Under the pieces are notes generated by a model, which was not told the origin of the DNA, searched no databases, and saw nothing but the letters and a program-made list of their open reading frames with translations. This document shows positions 23,566-35,417 of a stretch of DNA of 64,000 nucleotides, one piece after another. Position numbers and translations under genes: made by a program. This stretch comes from Hyaloperonospora brassicae (taxonomy: Eukaryota; Oomycota; Peronosporomycetes; Peronosporales; Peronosporaceae): contig CANTFL010001429.1 of NCBI GenBank assembly GCA_947650285.1, positions 62,001 to 126,000 of the forward strand, written 5' to 3'. The stretch's first letter is position 1, and the number at the start of each line of letters is the position of its first letter.

Positions 23566-24623
23566 AGTTAATCGATGGACGAGAGCGTCATCGATGAAAA
23601 GACTCGGATTGAGAGATATTAATCCTAATAGTCAATCCAGGCAAATCCTTTTTATAAGGATTTTATCGAATTCAAGGATGTATTCCCTGAATCTGTGCCA
23701 TGCGAGTTGCCTAAGGACAAAGGCACTCGACACGGGATCGAGCTCAAGCCGGGATCGAAGTACTGTGTCATGAGGCAGGGGCCACTGCCTCGTGAGCAGT
23801 TGCTAGCGATCGACAAGTTCTTTTTCGATCGCTTAGCAGCGGGCCATGTGAGGGAATCACTTTCTTCTCACAGCTCTCCGACCTTCTGTGTGCGAAAGGC
23901 CACAGGAGGATGGCGGATAGTGCACACATTCAACATATTAAATGCTGTTACAGTACCGAATCAGACGCCGATACCGAGGATGGACGTTATCATAGACGGT
24001 ATGTCAAAGAGCACCATCTTTTCGTCCATGGATCTGATGGATGGATTCTATCAGATCCTCATGCGTGGACGGGGCATCACGTACACGGCAGTGAGTACCC
24101 CCAGCGGTATGCTGTGGGAGTGGCTAGTGATATCACAGGGGCTGAGCAATAACAATGTTACATTCAATAAATGTGTAACATATCAATTGAGACCGGTGTG
24201 GGATTTCGAACCGAATTTTTTGTCGATGTGGTCGTTCATACCCGATCTATGGACGGAACGATGGACGTGGAAATTTACAGAACACACGTTCGTCAGGTTT
24301 TTCAACTTACGCGCAAGCATAAGCTGTATGCCAATCTTTAAAAGTGTATATTCGCAGCTAGCAAAGTACCACTTCTTGGATACATATTGGGTAAACTCGG
24401 CGTATGCCCCGATTCCGAGAAGATCAAGGCGATCACCGACTGGCCTGAGCCAGTCGATGTCAAGGGAATACGGAAGTCCCTTGAATTAGCGGCGTACTTA
24501 CACAAGTACTCGCGCAACTACGCCGAGATGACTGTTCATCTTTTTTGCTTGCTCAAGAAATTTGTCAAGTGGTCATTGAACGCTGAGTGCCAGCGTTCCT
24601 TCGAAAAGATAAAAAAATCTTGA
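23566..24623 (+). pseudogene. Gypsy reverse transcriptase with degenerate active site
   Basis: Recognisable blocks in order are FKDVFPESVPCELP (23672-23713, in a frame shifted from what follows), GHVRESLSSHSSPTFCVRK, GGWRIVHTFNILN, IFSSMDLMDGFYQIL and TPSGMLWEWLVISQGLSN. Just downstream the frame shifts. Read in the other phase, the catalytic YxDD position is F-V-D-V followed by VVHTRSMDG. The catalytic aspartate pair is therefore lost as well as the frame. The thumb resumes as KLGVCPDSEKIKAITDWPEP and YLHKYSRNYAEM. Confidence 0.75.
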
Positions 24624-25095
24624 TGCAATCGCCCATCTTGGCGATCGCAGATCAGGACAGACGATTCCATGTGGTCTGTGACGCCAGCAATTTTGCAATC
24701 GGCTGTGCGTTAATGCAGTATGACACAGAAGGCGCGGAGAGCGTCATCTATTATCAGTCGCGTCAGCTGCAACCAGTCGAACGCGATGTTTTTAGTACAT
24801 GACAAGGAACGTTTTGCCATGAAATACGCTCAGGCCAAGTTTCGCATCTACCTCTTAAGAGATAGAGCGTGTATTGTCTGTTCAGACCATGCATCACCAC
24901 GCACGGCCGTACAAAGTCCACACCTCCCATAACTAATGGCTAGGTGATTGACTTTCTTTGCGAAGTACAACATCTCCGTGGCGTATAGATTAGGACAACT
25001 TACTATGGTCGCTGATGCTCTATCACTTCGGCTTGATTTGAAGCCGACTACACGCGTCAACAGTGAGGATAATTATAGTGTTGCGACAACTCAAA
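24612..25095 (+). pseudogene. Gypsy RNase H, frameshifted
   Basis: RFHVVCDASNFAIGCALMQY carries the first catalytic Asp of the RNase H fold. QSRQLQPVERD follows and then the frame shifts. HDKERFAMKYAQAKFRIYLL and CSDHASPRTAVQSPHL continue in another phase. The segment ends with a GQLTMVADALS-like block, usually the end of RNase H, in yet another phase. Confidence 0.7.
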
Positions 25096-25099
25096 TTAG

Positions 25100-26090
25100 T
25101 GTGCCGTCGTAGCCTTTTATCGACGTCGTGCGGAAGGCATACACAGGAAATATAAATCTTCTACTTCCAATTGATCAACTTGCGAACCGATCCCGGAAAT
25201 CCTTGTCGAGTTTACCGACTCAATGCCGTTCCTCTGTAAAGGTATACGACTCGCAATGGTCTGCTTTATTACGCAGATGCCGACGACACACTTCGTCTCG
25301 TCGCTCCCGCGCATAACAATTTGCGATTGCGCACCATCTTCAAATGAAACAATGCGACATCAGGTAGGCATCGTGGCAGGGAAAAATCTTACCTCACGGT
25401 AAGTCGTGACTTTTACTGACCCCACCAGTATCAGTTTGTACGCAAGAACATTCGTTCTTGCAAGGTTTGTAAGCGAATGAAGCCTCGTCCTTAATCCCGT
25501 GCACCATTGCGACCTCTCTCGGTCCCCGGCAGGGTATTGAAAGTCCTTTTCCAGGGACTTTGTCTTCGTATTTTTCGTAGACACTCACAAAAATAATGAT
25601 ACTATTGTGCTTAAGGACCGTTTCAGCAAGATGTACCATCTTGCTGCAGTCCCTGATTCGATTACTGCTCACGGATGTGCGCGTGTCTTTATTGACATAG
25701 TGTTTCGACTTTACGGGTTGCCCCTTGAACTCGTGTCCGATCGTCGTTGACGGTGAAGTATAGGCAATACGTGTTCTGTGCTTTCTGAACACAATTAAAG
25801 ACGTGCACCTCTTGACCATACCGAAATAGATGTTCAGACTAAACGTGCAAATCGTGTCCTCGAAATTATTCTTCGTGGATACCTAAACTCGTGTTCCAGT
25901 TGGAGTAAGTTCTTGCCGATGGTCGAATTTGCCATCAACAACTCCGTGCATGCGTCCACGACGCATACACCGTTCTACGTGAATGTCTTACGCCACCCAC
26001 GCATTGTATCCCTATCACAGAGTGACTTTAGGTTAGGGGGGGGAATCGCTCGCACAAAACCCGTTTTGGTTTTTTATCATCACGTAGCAT
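25100..26090 (+). pseudogene. Gypsy integrase, catalytic Glu replaced by Lys
   Basis: The core is readable in pieces: KDRFSKMYHLAAVPDSITA, then RVFIDIVFRLYGLPLELVSD, with stops immediately after. The segment DVQTKRANRVLEIILRGYL follows. In this family the position before R-x-N-R is the catalytic glutamate of the DDE triad; here it is Lys. WSKFLPMVEFAINNSVHAST closes the core. Numerous stops show it is dead. Confidence 0.75.
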
Positions 26091-26223
26091 AGCACACGCC
26101 GATACGTTCGATGCCGATGTCGATAATGTCGACATCGACGAAGTCGACCTTGGCAGTAGCGATGACGTTGATGCTACAGTAGAAATTGATGACGACGGTG
26201 GAATATATAACATCGTCACTGAT

Positions 26224-27300
26224 CATGCCAGCGAGGAGGTGGACACCTTCGCTGAAAAAGATAAGAATCTCTTAGCAGTGCGCACAAAGCGCACCGAAAG
26301 ACACAACAACGAGTCAGCAGAAAACTTTCTGTCCTCACGAGAGGTGGTAGTTCGTTTCTTATACGACTCCATCGTATATGCGGTGGACCGCAAGAAACGG
26401 AACGCAGAAAAAAATGGATGAGCGAATATTCATTAATTTAAGGTTAATGATCTAGTACTACTATCTATCGTAAACTTACCTGGACATGCAGTCACGAATG
26501 TCGGCAGTAGAAAACTATTGCCGAAATTCATTGGTCCCTTTCGTGTATTACACCGAAAAGGGAAATGCATGCACGATTGAGTTGCCTCGAAGGATACGCA
26601 CGTATCCAACGTTTTATGTTAGTCGTCTCCGCCCGTACTATCAGTACGAGGCCTCTTCCGAGAACGGATACAGCTTCCACGATAAAGAATCCCCATCAGT
26701 TTCTTGTAATTACGGAGCCAACGAGTAAGTTAATCCTTCAGCAATGCCCTTTCGCGACGAGCTGCCTCTCGCTCGTTGCGTAAGTGACGCGTCTCGCGTT
26801 CGTTCTCCAGCTGGTCGACTTCAAATTTTGATCGGTCTTTCTTTCGATCGGTACGGAGACATCGCACGGTCGTCAGCAAGTCGTACCGACGACTGTACTC
26901 GTGCTCCACGTCTTCTTTCCATTCTTTTAGGAATTGTTCGTGGCGAACAAATGTATCCTCCAGATCCGGCTGCTAATACAAACCTGGTCTTTACACCATC
27001 ACCGGAGCCGCCAACATATTATCGCAATGGTCGACGATTTCACGTGGGGGCGTAGCTTGATTCACCGCGTGAACAAACGGAAAGCGAACAAGTTACCTTG
27101 TCAGCCGGCGGGTGCTTCCTGCAAGGTACGACAGCTGAAGGCCACGACCAAAGCTGATGGATAATGTTGAGGGTCTCGTCCGCTAATACGACGAGACTCA
27201 TTCAATTGGTTATCGAAGCCATTGGTAAACACGAGCTTCTGGCGCTTGTATACGGATTGGAAATGTGCAATCGTGTCTCGCATCTCAGCCGAGATGTGTG
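26224..27300 (+). pseudogene. Gypsy integrase C-terminus and linker to the chromodomain region
   Basis: After an acidic insertion the reading frame includes ARTKR-like basic residues and VDRKKRNAEKNG. It then shifts to LLPKFIGPFRVLHRKGNACT and IELPRRIRTYPTFYVSRLRPY, the GPF/Y module that follows Gypsy integrases. Further downstream a Pro-rich linker and a segment ending HELLALVYGLEMCNRVSHL continue with frameshifts. No clean chromodomain can be read. Confidence 0.6.
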
Positions 27301-28232
27301 CCTCCCATGACATACTAAGTGAATACACGTTACTTTGCCAAAATTTTCATAAGGATCACCTCATGTGAGGCAAGGAATGCCTGCCTTACCCAACACACGA
27401 TAATACCGGTACCTTGCACCGGTTGGCGTTCGCTTTTCAACCTTGACGCTTACTGCGTCAAGGTTTTGGAGCTTCCCATCTCGTTCGAACTTTGACTTTT
27501 AGACAAACGCGTTCCACGGTGCCAAAAGCGAGGCTTTAACCCTCTTTTGATACAGTTGTACAATCAATGCTAAAAGAAAGCATCGAGATAAAAGTCTTCT
27601 TTAGCGCGATGAACTTTCGCGCTGGAACTCAAGCCGTAGAGATCACTCGCATCGAATAACATATTTGATGGTACCGGCTTGTCTCGTGGAACAAGCCATT
27701 GATGAGCTGTTCGTGCAAACGCCACGGATTAAGCTCATAAGGCTTAAACGTAGTACCTTTTTCGGTACCACGGTATTCAGTATGACGACGGCTCGCGCCA
27801 TCGTCAACGCGCTCGTGCGAAAGAGCACGAGTTGACCTTAATGATGATTGATTGTACCCATTACCGTTTTTATCATCACTGCTTACCGACTGTGGCGCAT
27901 ATGGCGTATCCTTTCGCTCGGCAAATCTTTTGATGGACGAGGAACCGCAGTTGATCGCGATGCCTTTAATGTCTTTTTCGAGTAAGCCATACTTGACAGG
28001 CCAGAGGAGCTGAACCCGAACTTGGGTTCACCGTGTGCACGAAGTGTGATACCACATGCACCTGCAGCAACGTTAGGCGCGGTTTTTGAGTCATCTCGCA
28101 TGGACATGTTTACTATGAAAGTAAAGGTCAGAAATGAATGGGTATGACCAAACAAAGGATCCATGTCCCAATGGTGTCCAATGAGTGGTCATTAATATTC
28201 GATAGTCACTCAGTGACTATCAGTTAAAGGTG
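27301..28232 (+). other. 3' internal region of the Gypsy element
   Basis: This is non-coding or decayed sequence between pol and the 3' LTR. Short frames on both strands have no recognisable domain. It contains several short inverted repeats, for example CTTGACGC...GCGTCAAG near 27440-27464, and ends with a possible polypurine tract AAAGGTGG at 28225-28232. Confidence 0.5.
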
Positions 28233-28670
28233 GTGATATAACCGAATAGCCTTACATGACATTGTCATTATGAAGCAAATGACAATAAAGAATATTACGC
28301 TGAATATTCTTTTAACAACATCACCAAGCATAGTGAAATTGTTGGGATGACCGAAGGATCTTCCCATTGGTTGATATTGAGATGATATTAGCCCACCAAT
28401 CGCTGCTAGACGCGCGCAATTGGTGGTGAGTAGACGTCAGCATACGTTTAGTTCGATTAATATAATCAAGTCAGAACGAACAAGAGAAACAAGAGTGATA
28501 GGACTTAACTGTATTACATAACATTTATACTTTTACCACGACTTGAGTCTTCACCTTGGTCGTTACCTTCCTCTGTGTAAGTAATTACACCTAGCTGGGC
28601 ACTGACCTTCACTGTAGTCAGTGAAAGGTTATCTCCCTACTGGTAGTCTAGTACGTTGTCGTCGGTGCCT
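28233..28670 (+). repeat. 3' LTR of the 21-28 kb Gypsy element
   Basis: The LTR begins TGATATAACC directly after a purine-rich AAAGGTGG and matches the 5' LTR from 28257 to 28670 with about five substitutions. The internal boundary is better defined here than in the 5' copy. Confidence 0.8.
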
Positions 28671-28983
28671 TTTATAATCTGCCTTTGTTCCAGGAGCCAA
28701 TATATTCGATAACGTTGATACGCATCATTCCGAACCAGACGTAATAAACGCTTTTTACGCTAGATATGCAGGCTGCTTCGCGTCACATCGATGAATGTAC
28801 TTTTCTTAACGAATAAAATAAAGATCTGGCCAATAGATTTTGACGTTTACCATACATGATCATCGCAGGCACGAGTGCAAGAGTTTGTGCTGCGACTTCA
28901 TTTTAATCCTATTTAATGATTATCTAGTCGATTGCGTATGATATGACGCACATTGGAAACAATCACATTTCAATAAATGGAAG
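28671..28983. other. Short spacer between LTR and inverted repeat
   Basis: This is 313 bp of A+T-rich DNA with no gene or repeat that I recognise. It abuts the truncated end of the left inverted-repeat arm. Confidence 0.5.
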
Positions 28984-29213
28984 TAGACGGTGGAGTTGGG
29001 TGTAACCCGGATGGAGGATCATCTTTATATCGTGGTTTGTATTTAACAGCCGATTGCAGGGCCAAGCGTTGCGTCACAAGCGCCTACAAGTTTACGTGGG
29101 ACGGATCTTGATATGGCTAAAGCAAGCCAACCTAGAACGCAGGGTGCTTGCGCATTTGGCGCGAAATATTGAGCGTATACGCAAGTCCCTTGTTCACGAC
29201 GACCGTGAATGGT

Positions 29214-29495
29214 CTAGTGAAGAGCGGACGAAACTATGTCTTGAAGACAGCGAAAAATATATATATTTAGGTAGAATTTTTTAGTATTGAGGTATGATTG
29301 GTTTCCGACCTCGTAACGTTCAATACAACATCTGCCTTTAGCATTAGCTTGCTCGTTATGTTTATCTTGGCTATCAGCCAGTGCGTCACGCACATGTCGT
29401 AAGACATACAATTTCGTTGCGAGAAACTCGCTGAAGTTGTCGAACAGTAGCAGGGATGATATTTGCAAGACGATCGGCCATCTCTCCTCCGCCAA
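29214..29495 (-). pseudogene. Left-arm Gypsy post-integrase segment
   Basis: A 93-codon frame contains LYVLRHVRDALADSQDKHNE and RCCIERYEVGNQ. These match the coiled linker and start of the GPF/Y module that follow the integrase core. It is the mirror of 40499-40780. Confidence 0.6.
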
Positions 29496-29553
29496 GCCTT
29501 GAACTACGAAGTGGCTGCGTTAACGGAACGCGAGGGTGTGTGAGGCCGTTCAC

Positions 29554-30331
29554 TTAGAACGAAGTAAAGCCTACAGAGACATTAACAGCGTTGTTCAACG
29601 CAAACTCAACGACAGGGAGCATCAAACTCCAACGTTTCGGCGTAGCAGCGCAAACAATGCGTACGATGTTATATATAACGCGATTCATTCGCTCGGCTTG
29701 ACAATCGATCTGCGGGTGATTTGCCGTGGACATGTCAAATCGTGTGGCCAGAACCTTGATGATGGACCTCCAAAACTTAGCCGTGAAGAGAGGGTTTCTA
29801 TCAACGATAACTGCCACAGGCTAACCATGTTGTTGAAAAAATCGGTCGACAAACAGCGTAGATGTACCTTCACCATCGATAGAGTCCGGCACCGCCGCTA
29901 AATGAGCCATCTTGCTCTATCGATTAACGAAGACCACAATACCTCTATTGCCATACGAATCTTTCGGTAAACCTAACAGAAAATCCGTACTGATGGACTC
30001 CTAGCACCCCATGGGTACAAGTAAACTATCTACCAGCGCCGCCGCGTGAGCTAAGGTATTAGCTAGTTGACACATTCGCACGTACGTACACAGGTGCTTA
30101 CCTATTTGTAGAGTTTGGGACACCAATAGTTTTGGCTCACAGATCTATAGGTATTCTCAGGACCGAGATCACCCTTAACGCAGTATCATGTGCCTCATGG
30201 AGGATCCAATACTTTAACTCCTCATCATGAGGGACAACGATACGAGGAGTATCTTCAACATCCGTGCTGTAGCACAACAGGCCTTGATCGATGGAACATC
30301 TATGCAGCCTCGCACGTAATCGTGACGACAA
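29554..30331 (-). pseudogene. Left-arm Gypsy integrase, broken
   Basis: Two readable pieces mirror 39663-40440. The zinc-binding start includes VVPHDEELKYWILHEAHD. The core end includes IVDRNPLFTAKFWRSI, TANHPQIDCQAERMNRV and LMLPVVEFALNNA. The catalytic Glu in the A-E-R-M-N-R motif is kept. The middle of the core is lost to stops and frameshifts. Confidence 0.7.
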
Positions 30332-30433
30332 ATCTATGTCTGAGTCTTTAAGCTGCTTTCTCCTAATAGCACGTAGCAGAACTACACATTGATCGTCACG
30401 GACATAGGCCGTACGAATTTAGTTAGATATGGA

Positions 30434-32165
30434 CTACGACAGAGTCGTTACATCAGCAAGCTCATAATCAGACCTGCGCGATAACGCATCGGCCAACAAG
30501 TTTTGCTTGCCCGGATTATATTTTACCTCGAAGTTGTACCCGACAAATAACGAAAGCCAACGAGATATTCTCTGAGAGAGATGAGGCGACTGAGTCGCAG
30601 TGCGTAATGACGCATGAGATCTGTAAAGATCACAAAAGGCTTATAGCCAAGCAGATTAACTCTGAACTTGACGATAGCATAACTTAGTTACAAGCAGCTC
30701 TTTGTCGTGATCAGGATATTTCTTCTCTGCAGATTTCATATGGCAAGACTCATACGCTACAACTCGCTCATGACCATCTGGGTCATCTTGAAATAATACA
30801 CAGTCAACGGCAAATTCAGAAGCATCACAGACGACACTGAAGGTCCGCGCCGGATATGGCAGAGACCAAACCGGGGCCTGAAGTAGACTCTCCTTAACAG
30901 CTTCAAAGCATCGTTTTGTGTGCTAGTTCATCAACATTCCATACCCTTTGTAAGGAGGTTGGATAATGGCCGAGTCATGTATGCGTAGTTCGCACTGTAC
31001 TTGTGCAAGTAGTTAGCAAGGCCGAGCGACTTGCATGATTCCTTTTGGTTCTTAGGAACCGTCCAGTCAACTATGGCGTTGAACTTAGCGGGTTCCGCTC
31101 GTAACCCTTTCTTTACCAATGAAGCATCCGAGAAAGTAATTTCAACAGCTTCAAAGAGGAATTTAAATGCGTTCGCATACAGATTATTTGTGCGTATGCA
31201 ATCAAGCACTGATCGAAAATGATCAATATGATTATCTATGTCAGACCGACCACTCGATGCACGACTATGGACAAAAATGTCATCAAAATACGTCTGTGCA
31301 TGGCCTCGATGAGATCCGAACAATTGCGTCACGAATTGATTAAATGTAGCCGGGGAATTGGACAGTCCTTGTTGGCATTACAAGCCAATCCCAAAGCATA
31401 CCACTTGGGGTGCTGAACGCCGTTAGCGGGATATCGGTGTCTCGATGAGCAATTGGTAGTAATTATCGACAAGTTCGAATGCACTGAGCTATGCACATCC
31501 AATCATGGCGTTTCAAAGCACATCCTTTCAAGGAATATGTGTTTGGATCGACATGGTCGCTTCATCTAGCTTACTGGAAGCGTGAAAAATGCGCCACTTG
31601 CAATTCGGCTTCTTGACACAAAATGTGGGAATAGAATAAAGAGACTTACTCTTTCGGAACATTCCTGCCGCGTGATTGGTACAAAAGAAGTCATCAATGA
31701 CGTCACACTGTTCTTTTAGAAAGGGCCACTGCCGTATAACGCAGTACTTGGTTTAATAACCAGGTCAATTTCATGACGATCACCTCTATCAGGAGGTAAA
31801 ACGGACGGTAACTCATTACACACCACGATCTGAAATTCATTAACTAAAGGATGGAAGCAATCCATGGGATCTCTAAGGATCTCAGATCCACTACGGGCAT
31901 TAAGTGCCATCTTCGTGACATCAAGGACAGACACATGCATGAGTGATGACGAGTTCAGCTCGCCTCCGGGGCGGGCGACCACAAGGTCGGATAATTCGCA
32001 TGCCCTTAAGGCTTGACTAAACTCACCATCAGATACTTCGTCTAGATCAAACATAGTAACCAAAGCAGGGAAAGCCTCAAGCCAGACGCTGCCATCTACG
32101 TGACCAGTCACTCCATTGACAAGTGCATAAAGTGTGTTACTACTATTATCAATATTCAACGACAA
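30434..32165 (-). pseudogene. Left-arm Gypsy reverse transcriptase and RNase H, broken
   Basis: This mirrors 37829-39560. The N-terminal part ends with LPPDRGDRHEIDLVIKPSTA. The palm contains an intact YFDDIFVHSRA, the YxDD catalytic motif. The thumb reads KFNAIVDWTVPKNQKES. RNase H blocks are present only in shifted frames. Confidence 0.75.
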
Positions 32166-32213
32166 AGACGAGTTGAGTTTCGAAGTTGCTGTCCGACGCT
32201 TCCGTCGTCTCGT

Positions 32214-32495
32214 TTATGAGACGTTACAACTCATAGAGTTCGGAACGGGGGTGTTCCCTGGTTCATCGCTAACCATAACGGGCTCTATACGAAACGTGGT
32301 GTCCTGAGTGACATCTAGTTTTTTGCTTCTTAACTCGAACACTTCGCTCAGTGTATGTATACGTGCCACTTCATGCTCATCAAGCGAGCTCTGCTCGAGA
32401 TTTCTCGGCCCTAGGCTATTTGTGTTTGCTACATTTGGTGATTCATTATAACCATGAGCATCACTTAACGGAATGAGTGAAGCATCACCATCCAT
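32214..32495 (-). pseudogene. Left-arm protease-RT linker
   Basis: A 93-codon acidic frame mirrors 37499-37780 and ends in PNSMSCNVS. It has no catalytic motif and corresponds in position to the spacer between protease and reverse transcriptase. Confidence 0.5.
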
Positions 32496-32699
32496 TGATT
32501 AGTCTAGCTCGGGGATTACTTCATTGACATATTTGATGTCAAGTAACTCTGACAAACCAATGTCCAGCACGCTAGCCAATCCAGGTAGTAGCTCGTGCCA
32601 ATAGCGCTTTTGTTTCCTATCGGAGGTGGGTTCATGACTCTACAAATCTACGCTGGGAATCGTGCGCTTTGCGCCTAAGATCATAGACCTACAATCTGT

Positions 32700-33032
32700 C
32701 TATGGCTCGTGGCGTTCCATCCAGGCCATCCCTAAAATGAGATCATATATCGTGTCTAGTTCAAATACTAGGCATAGTTCCACGCTATTATAGTCCAAGA
32801 ACTTTACGCCTACATTCATGACAATATTTGGTGCTGTGACACGCGTTCCTGTCGCCAGGAGAACGGTGATAGCCTCACCATCTTGCGCTTTCAGCGCTTC
32901 AGCATACGGCCGACTCCCTTCGAGGGAACGACGACGAGCATAATTGTTTAAGTCCCCGGAATAGATGAGAATCGTCGAAGGTTTAGTAAACCCGTTTACA
33001 CCCCGCACCTTCTGAGAGATGACGTTTCCCAT
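32700..33032 (-). pseudogene. Left-arm retropepsin with catalytic Asp lost
   Basis: This mirrors 36962-37294. The active-site block reads ILIYSGDLNNYARR where the family has Asp-Ser-Gly: the catalytic Asp is Tyr. The C-terminal YDLILGMAWMERHEP block is well kept. The frame is open over 110 codons, so the point change alone would inactivate it. Confidence 0.75.
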
Positions 33033-33100
33033 GCCTTACCAGAGCTTTGGCTGCTGGTAGGGATTCAACGCATGTGATCCTGACTCTGCTTGCCCAATGG

Positions 33101-34040
33101 CCATCTGAGGCGTAAGTGCTTAGTGCTTCCGCACGTATAGCAGCGACTGATGACGCGTTTCTATTCAGCTACTTCAAGCTCAGCTACATCTTCACTGTCA
33201 CTTTCAGCGTTACTAGCATCCATAGGTTCAGGTCTAGAGGACGCTGAAGTGCTCATGGAGATTGCTCTAGTAGAGCCCGGGTTGTACCCATTCCAACCAA
33301 GCTCAGCAAGCTTAAAGTTGCAATCCGCGTTATGCGCAATTTCGAACGCTCCTTCAAAGATAGTGGGGTGGAAACGGAAGACTTCAATTCTGGCGGGGAT
33401 AGGACGAATATCTTCCATGAACACCGTCACATAGACTACCTCTGGGAGAGGTTCGTTCTGCATAGCAGCTATAAGTGTCCTCAGTTCGTGGACACAGTCC
33501 AACAACTCATATTTGCTCTGGCAGGTAGATAGGAAGCGTGATCGCACGCGATATGCCTGGTCGGGCGGCACAAAAGTGCGGATAAGCTGAAGCTTAAAAA
33601 TTTCCCATAAGGCGTCACGGATGGACGCTTTGCGCTTAAGTGCCCACTCCTTCGCTCTACGAAAGAGCTTGTGGAAAATTCCTGACCCTCTGATACTCGG
33701 TTCGTATCATGACCTACTTATGGGAGATCTCTATCTCGCGGATCCAGAGGATGAGCTTCTCTCCTTCTTTCCCGGAGTAAGTTTTGATGTACAAACTGAC
33801 TGGCTGAGGCTTAGAACCATCTTCTGACACAAACACAAAGCGTGTAAGCATAGCCGACGCCATTCGGTCTTGGACCTGCCCTACAAGGATCGTCTCTTAC
33901 CGCATAAATCTCTCAAGACGTGCGTTCAGTACGTCCGGGCCCTGCGACACAAATAACTCCACATACTATGGGCCCAAATTCGTGGTCAGCTTATCAAGCG
34001 CGACTTTTTGAGGCTCAGAGAGGGGAGTGGACTGCTCCAT
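33101..34040 (-). pseudogene. Left-arm Gypsy Gag and zinc knuckle, broken
   Basis: This mirrors 35954-36893. It starts MEQSTPLSEPQKVALDK, is interrupted by stops, and is cleanly open over the last 136 codons with YVTVFMEDIRPIPARIEVF. The zinc knuckle reads CYTCGSTKHLRLRW, with the last Cys changed to Trp. Confidence 0.7.
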
Positions 34041-34099
34041 CCTCACAGAGGATCATTATTTGTAGACTCAGGTGTATATTGACTGCAATTGCTACCAAG

Positions 34100-34576
34100 T
34101 GTAGCGGATCTAGCACAGCTCCTAGCCAGAGAAAGGCTTTGTGTGCTCAGTGAGCAAAGCAGTTCTGTACAAGACCGCGACTCTATGGGTCAACGAGCTT
34201 ACAGCTCCAGGCCCTTGTTCAAGGGACCTAGACGATTCAGTGAATCGAATGCACAGTGTGCTAACGAGTCTGTGTCTTAAGATGACTTGACTCTCTTATT
34301 ATCAAAGACGCCTTTAACAGGCACGTGCTTTTATTAGATCAAAAGGCAAACCATACTTTATTTGTTGTTATCGAAAAGAACGCCTCAGACTTAACGTACT
34401 GAATCTAGACAATAATGATATATTCAATACACCACGCAAGATCTCGTATTTTAGTGGCTGACACACGTCGGCCCAACAACTCATACGGTTTTTCATTTCA
34501 TTTCTAACGGGATTTCTCCCCCTGTAAAAACCACGCATGTTTTGTCGGTTACCAACCGAAGTGTTTCTCCCTTTCA
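34100..34576 (-). repeat. 5' LTR of the left-arm element
   Basis: Its outer tip reads, on the minus strand, TGAAAGGGAGAAACACTTCG, against TGAGACGAAGTGACACTTCG in the right copy. The LTR shows visibly more differences from its mirror than the coding region does. The inner boundary is set by the TACA end and a tRNA-type primer site, by symmetry with the right copy. Confidence 0.7.
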
Positions 34577-35417
34577 CACACTATTCTACAAATAATTTCT
34601 CTACAGCAACACATGCTTTGTTTCGACCACATATCGGATAGCTTAACTCGGACCTTGCCTCACTAGACATGCCCATACGACGTAACACTGATCTCGCTCG
34701 TATCAGCCTGCTCAATAAGCTGATTGATTAAGATCATAATTTGTGGCGCAAAGTTCTGAGCGTACCGTCTAATACGTAGCTCTTAGAATGTAATTTTTTG
34801 ATGGTAGCGTGCCAGAAATAATGATGCGAGAAGTGGCTAAAGCGACCACACCAAATTACCTCCAACTTTTCGAATAATGCTTTTATCTACAGAGACTATG
34901 TGCAAGGTTCTTTCATTTTGGCCAGAGATCAGGTTCGCTATGATATTCATATGAGGCAAGCCGGGTGGATGAGCGCGACGATAGCAGCCGCAATTATCAC
35001 ATTTATAGGATTTAAGCTAATCGGCAAATCGGCAGAGCGTATATATGGTTTATGGAACCTATAAAACACTTTTGATAAATTGTTTTTAGCATTAGATGAG
35101 TGATTGTACCGCAGACCTTCATTCTACGGTTTATAACAACTTCTAAATCAGGAGTAGCGCCGTGCCGAGATCTAGTAGACTAAAAATCGACGTATACGAT
35201 ACAATTAAAGTACGCTAAATGATGGACGCAGACTCCGTCCTCCGCTAGGTAAAATTCGCATCAAACACGTGCCGAAGGTGACCATCAAGGTTAAATATCT
35301 CTTAAATTGGGCAATTAATGTTGCATGCCGAGTTGAGCGCTTACACTGTGACAAACAAATTTAGGGCGCACGCAACATTACCATCTATACGATGAAAATA
35401 TACATTTTTACATCGAG
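34577..35417. other. 841-bp spacer between the inverted arms
   Basis: This is unique A+T-rich sequence with no coding frame I recognise. Its right end holds an imperfect palindrome at about 35390-35415 (CGATG...CATCG) directly next to the right LTR start. As the loop of a 5.6-kb inverted repeat it would form the turn of a hairpin transcript. Confidence 0.6.

Larger units (their letters stand above)
21056..28670 (+). mobile_element. Ty3/Gypsy LTR retrotransposon, full length but coding-dead
   Basis: Direct repeats of about 436 bp bound the element. Internal order is gag, protease, reverse transcriptase, RNase H, integrase and a chromodomain-linker-like tail, the Ty3/Gypsy order. From 21079 and 28257 the LTRs match over 414 bp with only about five differences. 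Nevertheless every coding domain carries stops and frameshifts. The sequence AAAGGTGG before the 3' LTR is a plausible polypurine tract. No clear target-site duplication is visible. The element is degenerate and may have been copied in trans, or its LTRs may have been homogenised. Confidence 0.85.
28984..34576 (-). mobile_element. Left arm of giant inverted repeat: truncated dead Gypsy element
   Basis: Every position x here corresponds to 69994 minus x in the right arm (35418-41010), in reverse complement. I find only scattered base differences over the coding part. The element runs leftward from its 5' LTR (34100-34576). The arm stops at 28984, inside the region just before the chromodomain that the right copy retains, so this copy lacks its 3' end and 3' LTR. 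It shares the right copy's inactivating lesions. Confidence 0.9.

Noticed and set aside
29536..29901. 121-codon plus-strand frame, with its mirror at 40093-40458
   Set aside because: It is antisense to the integrase core in each arm; the sense strand carries the recognisable motifs.
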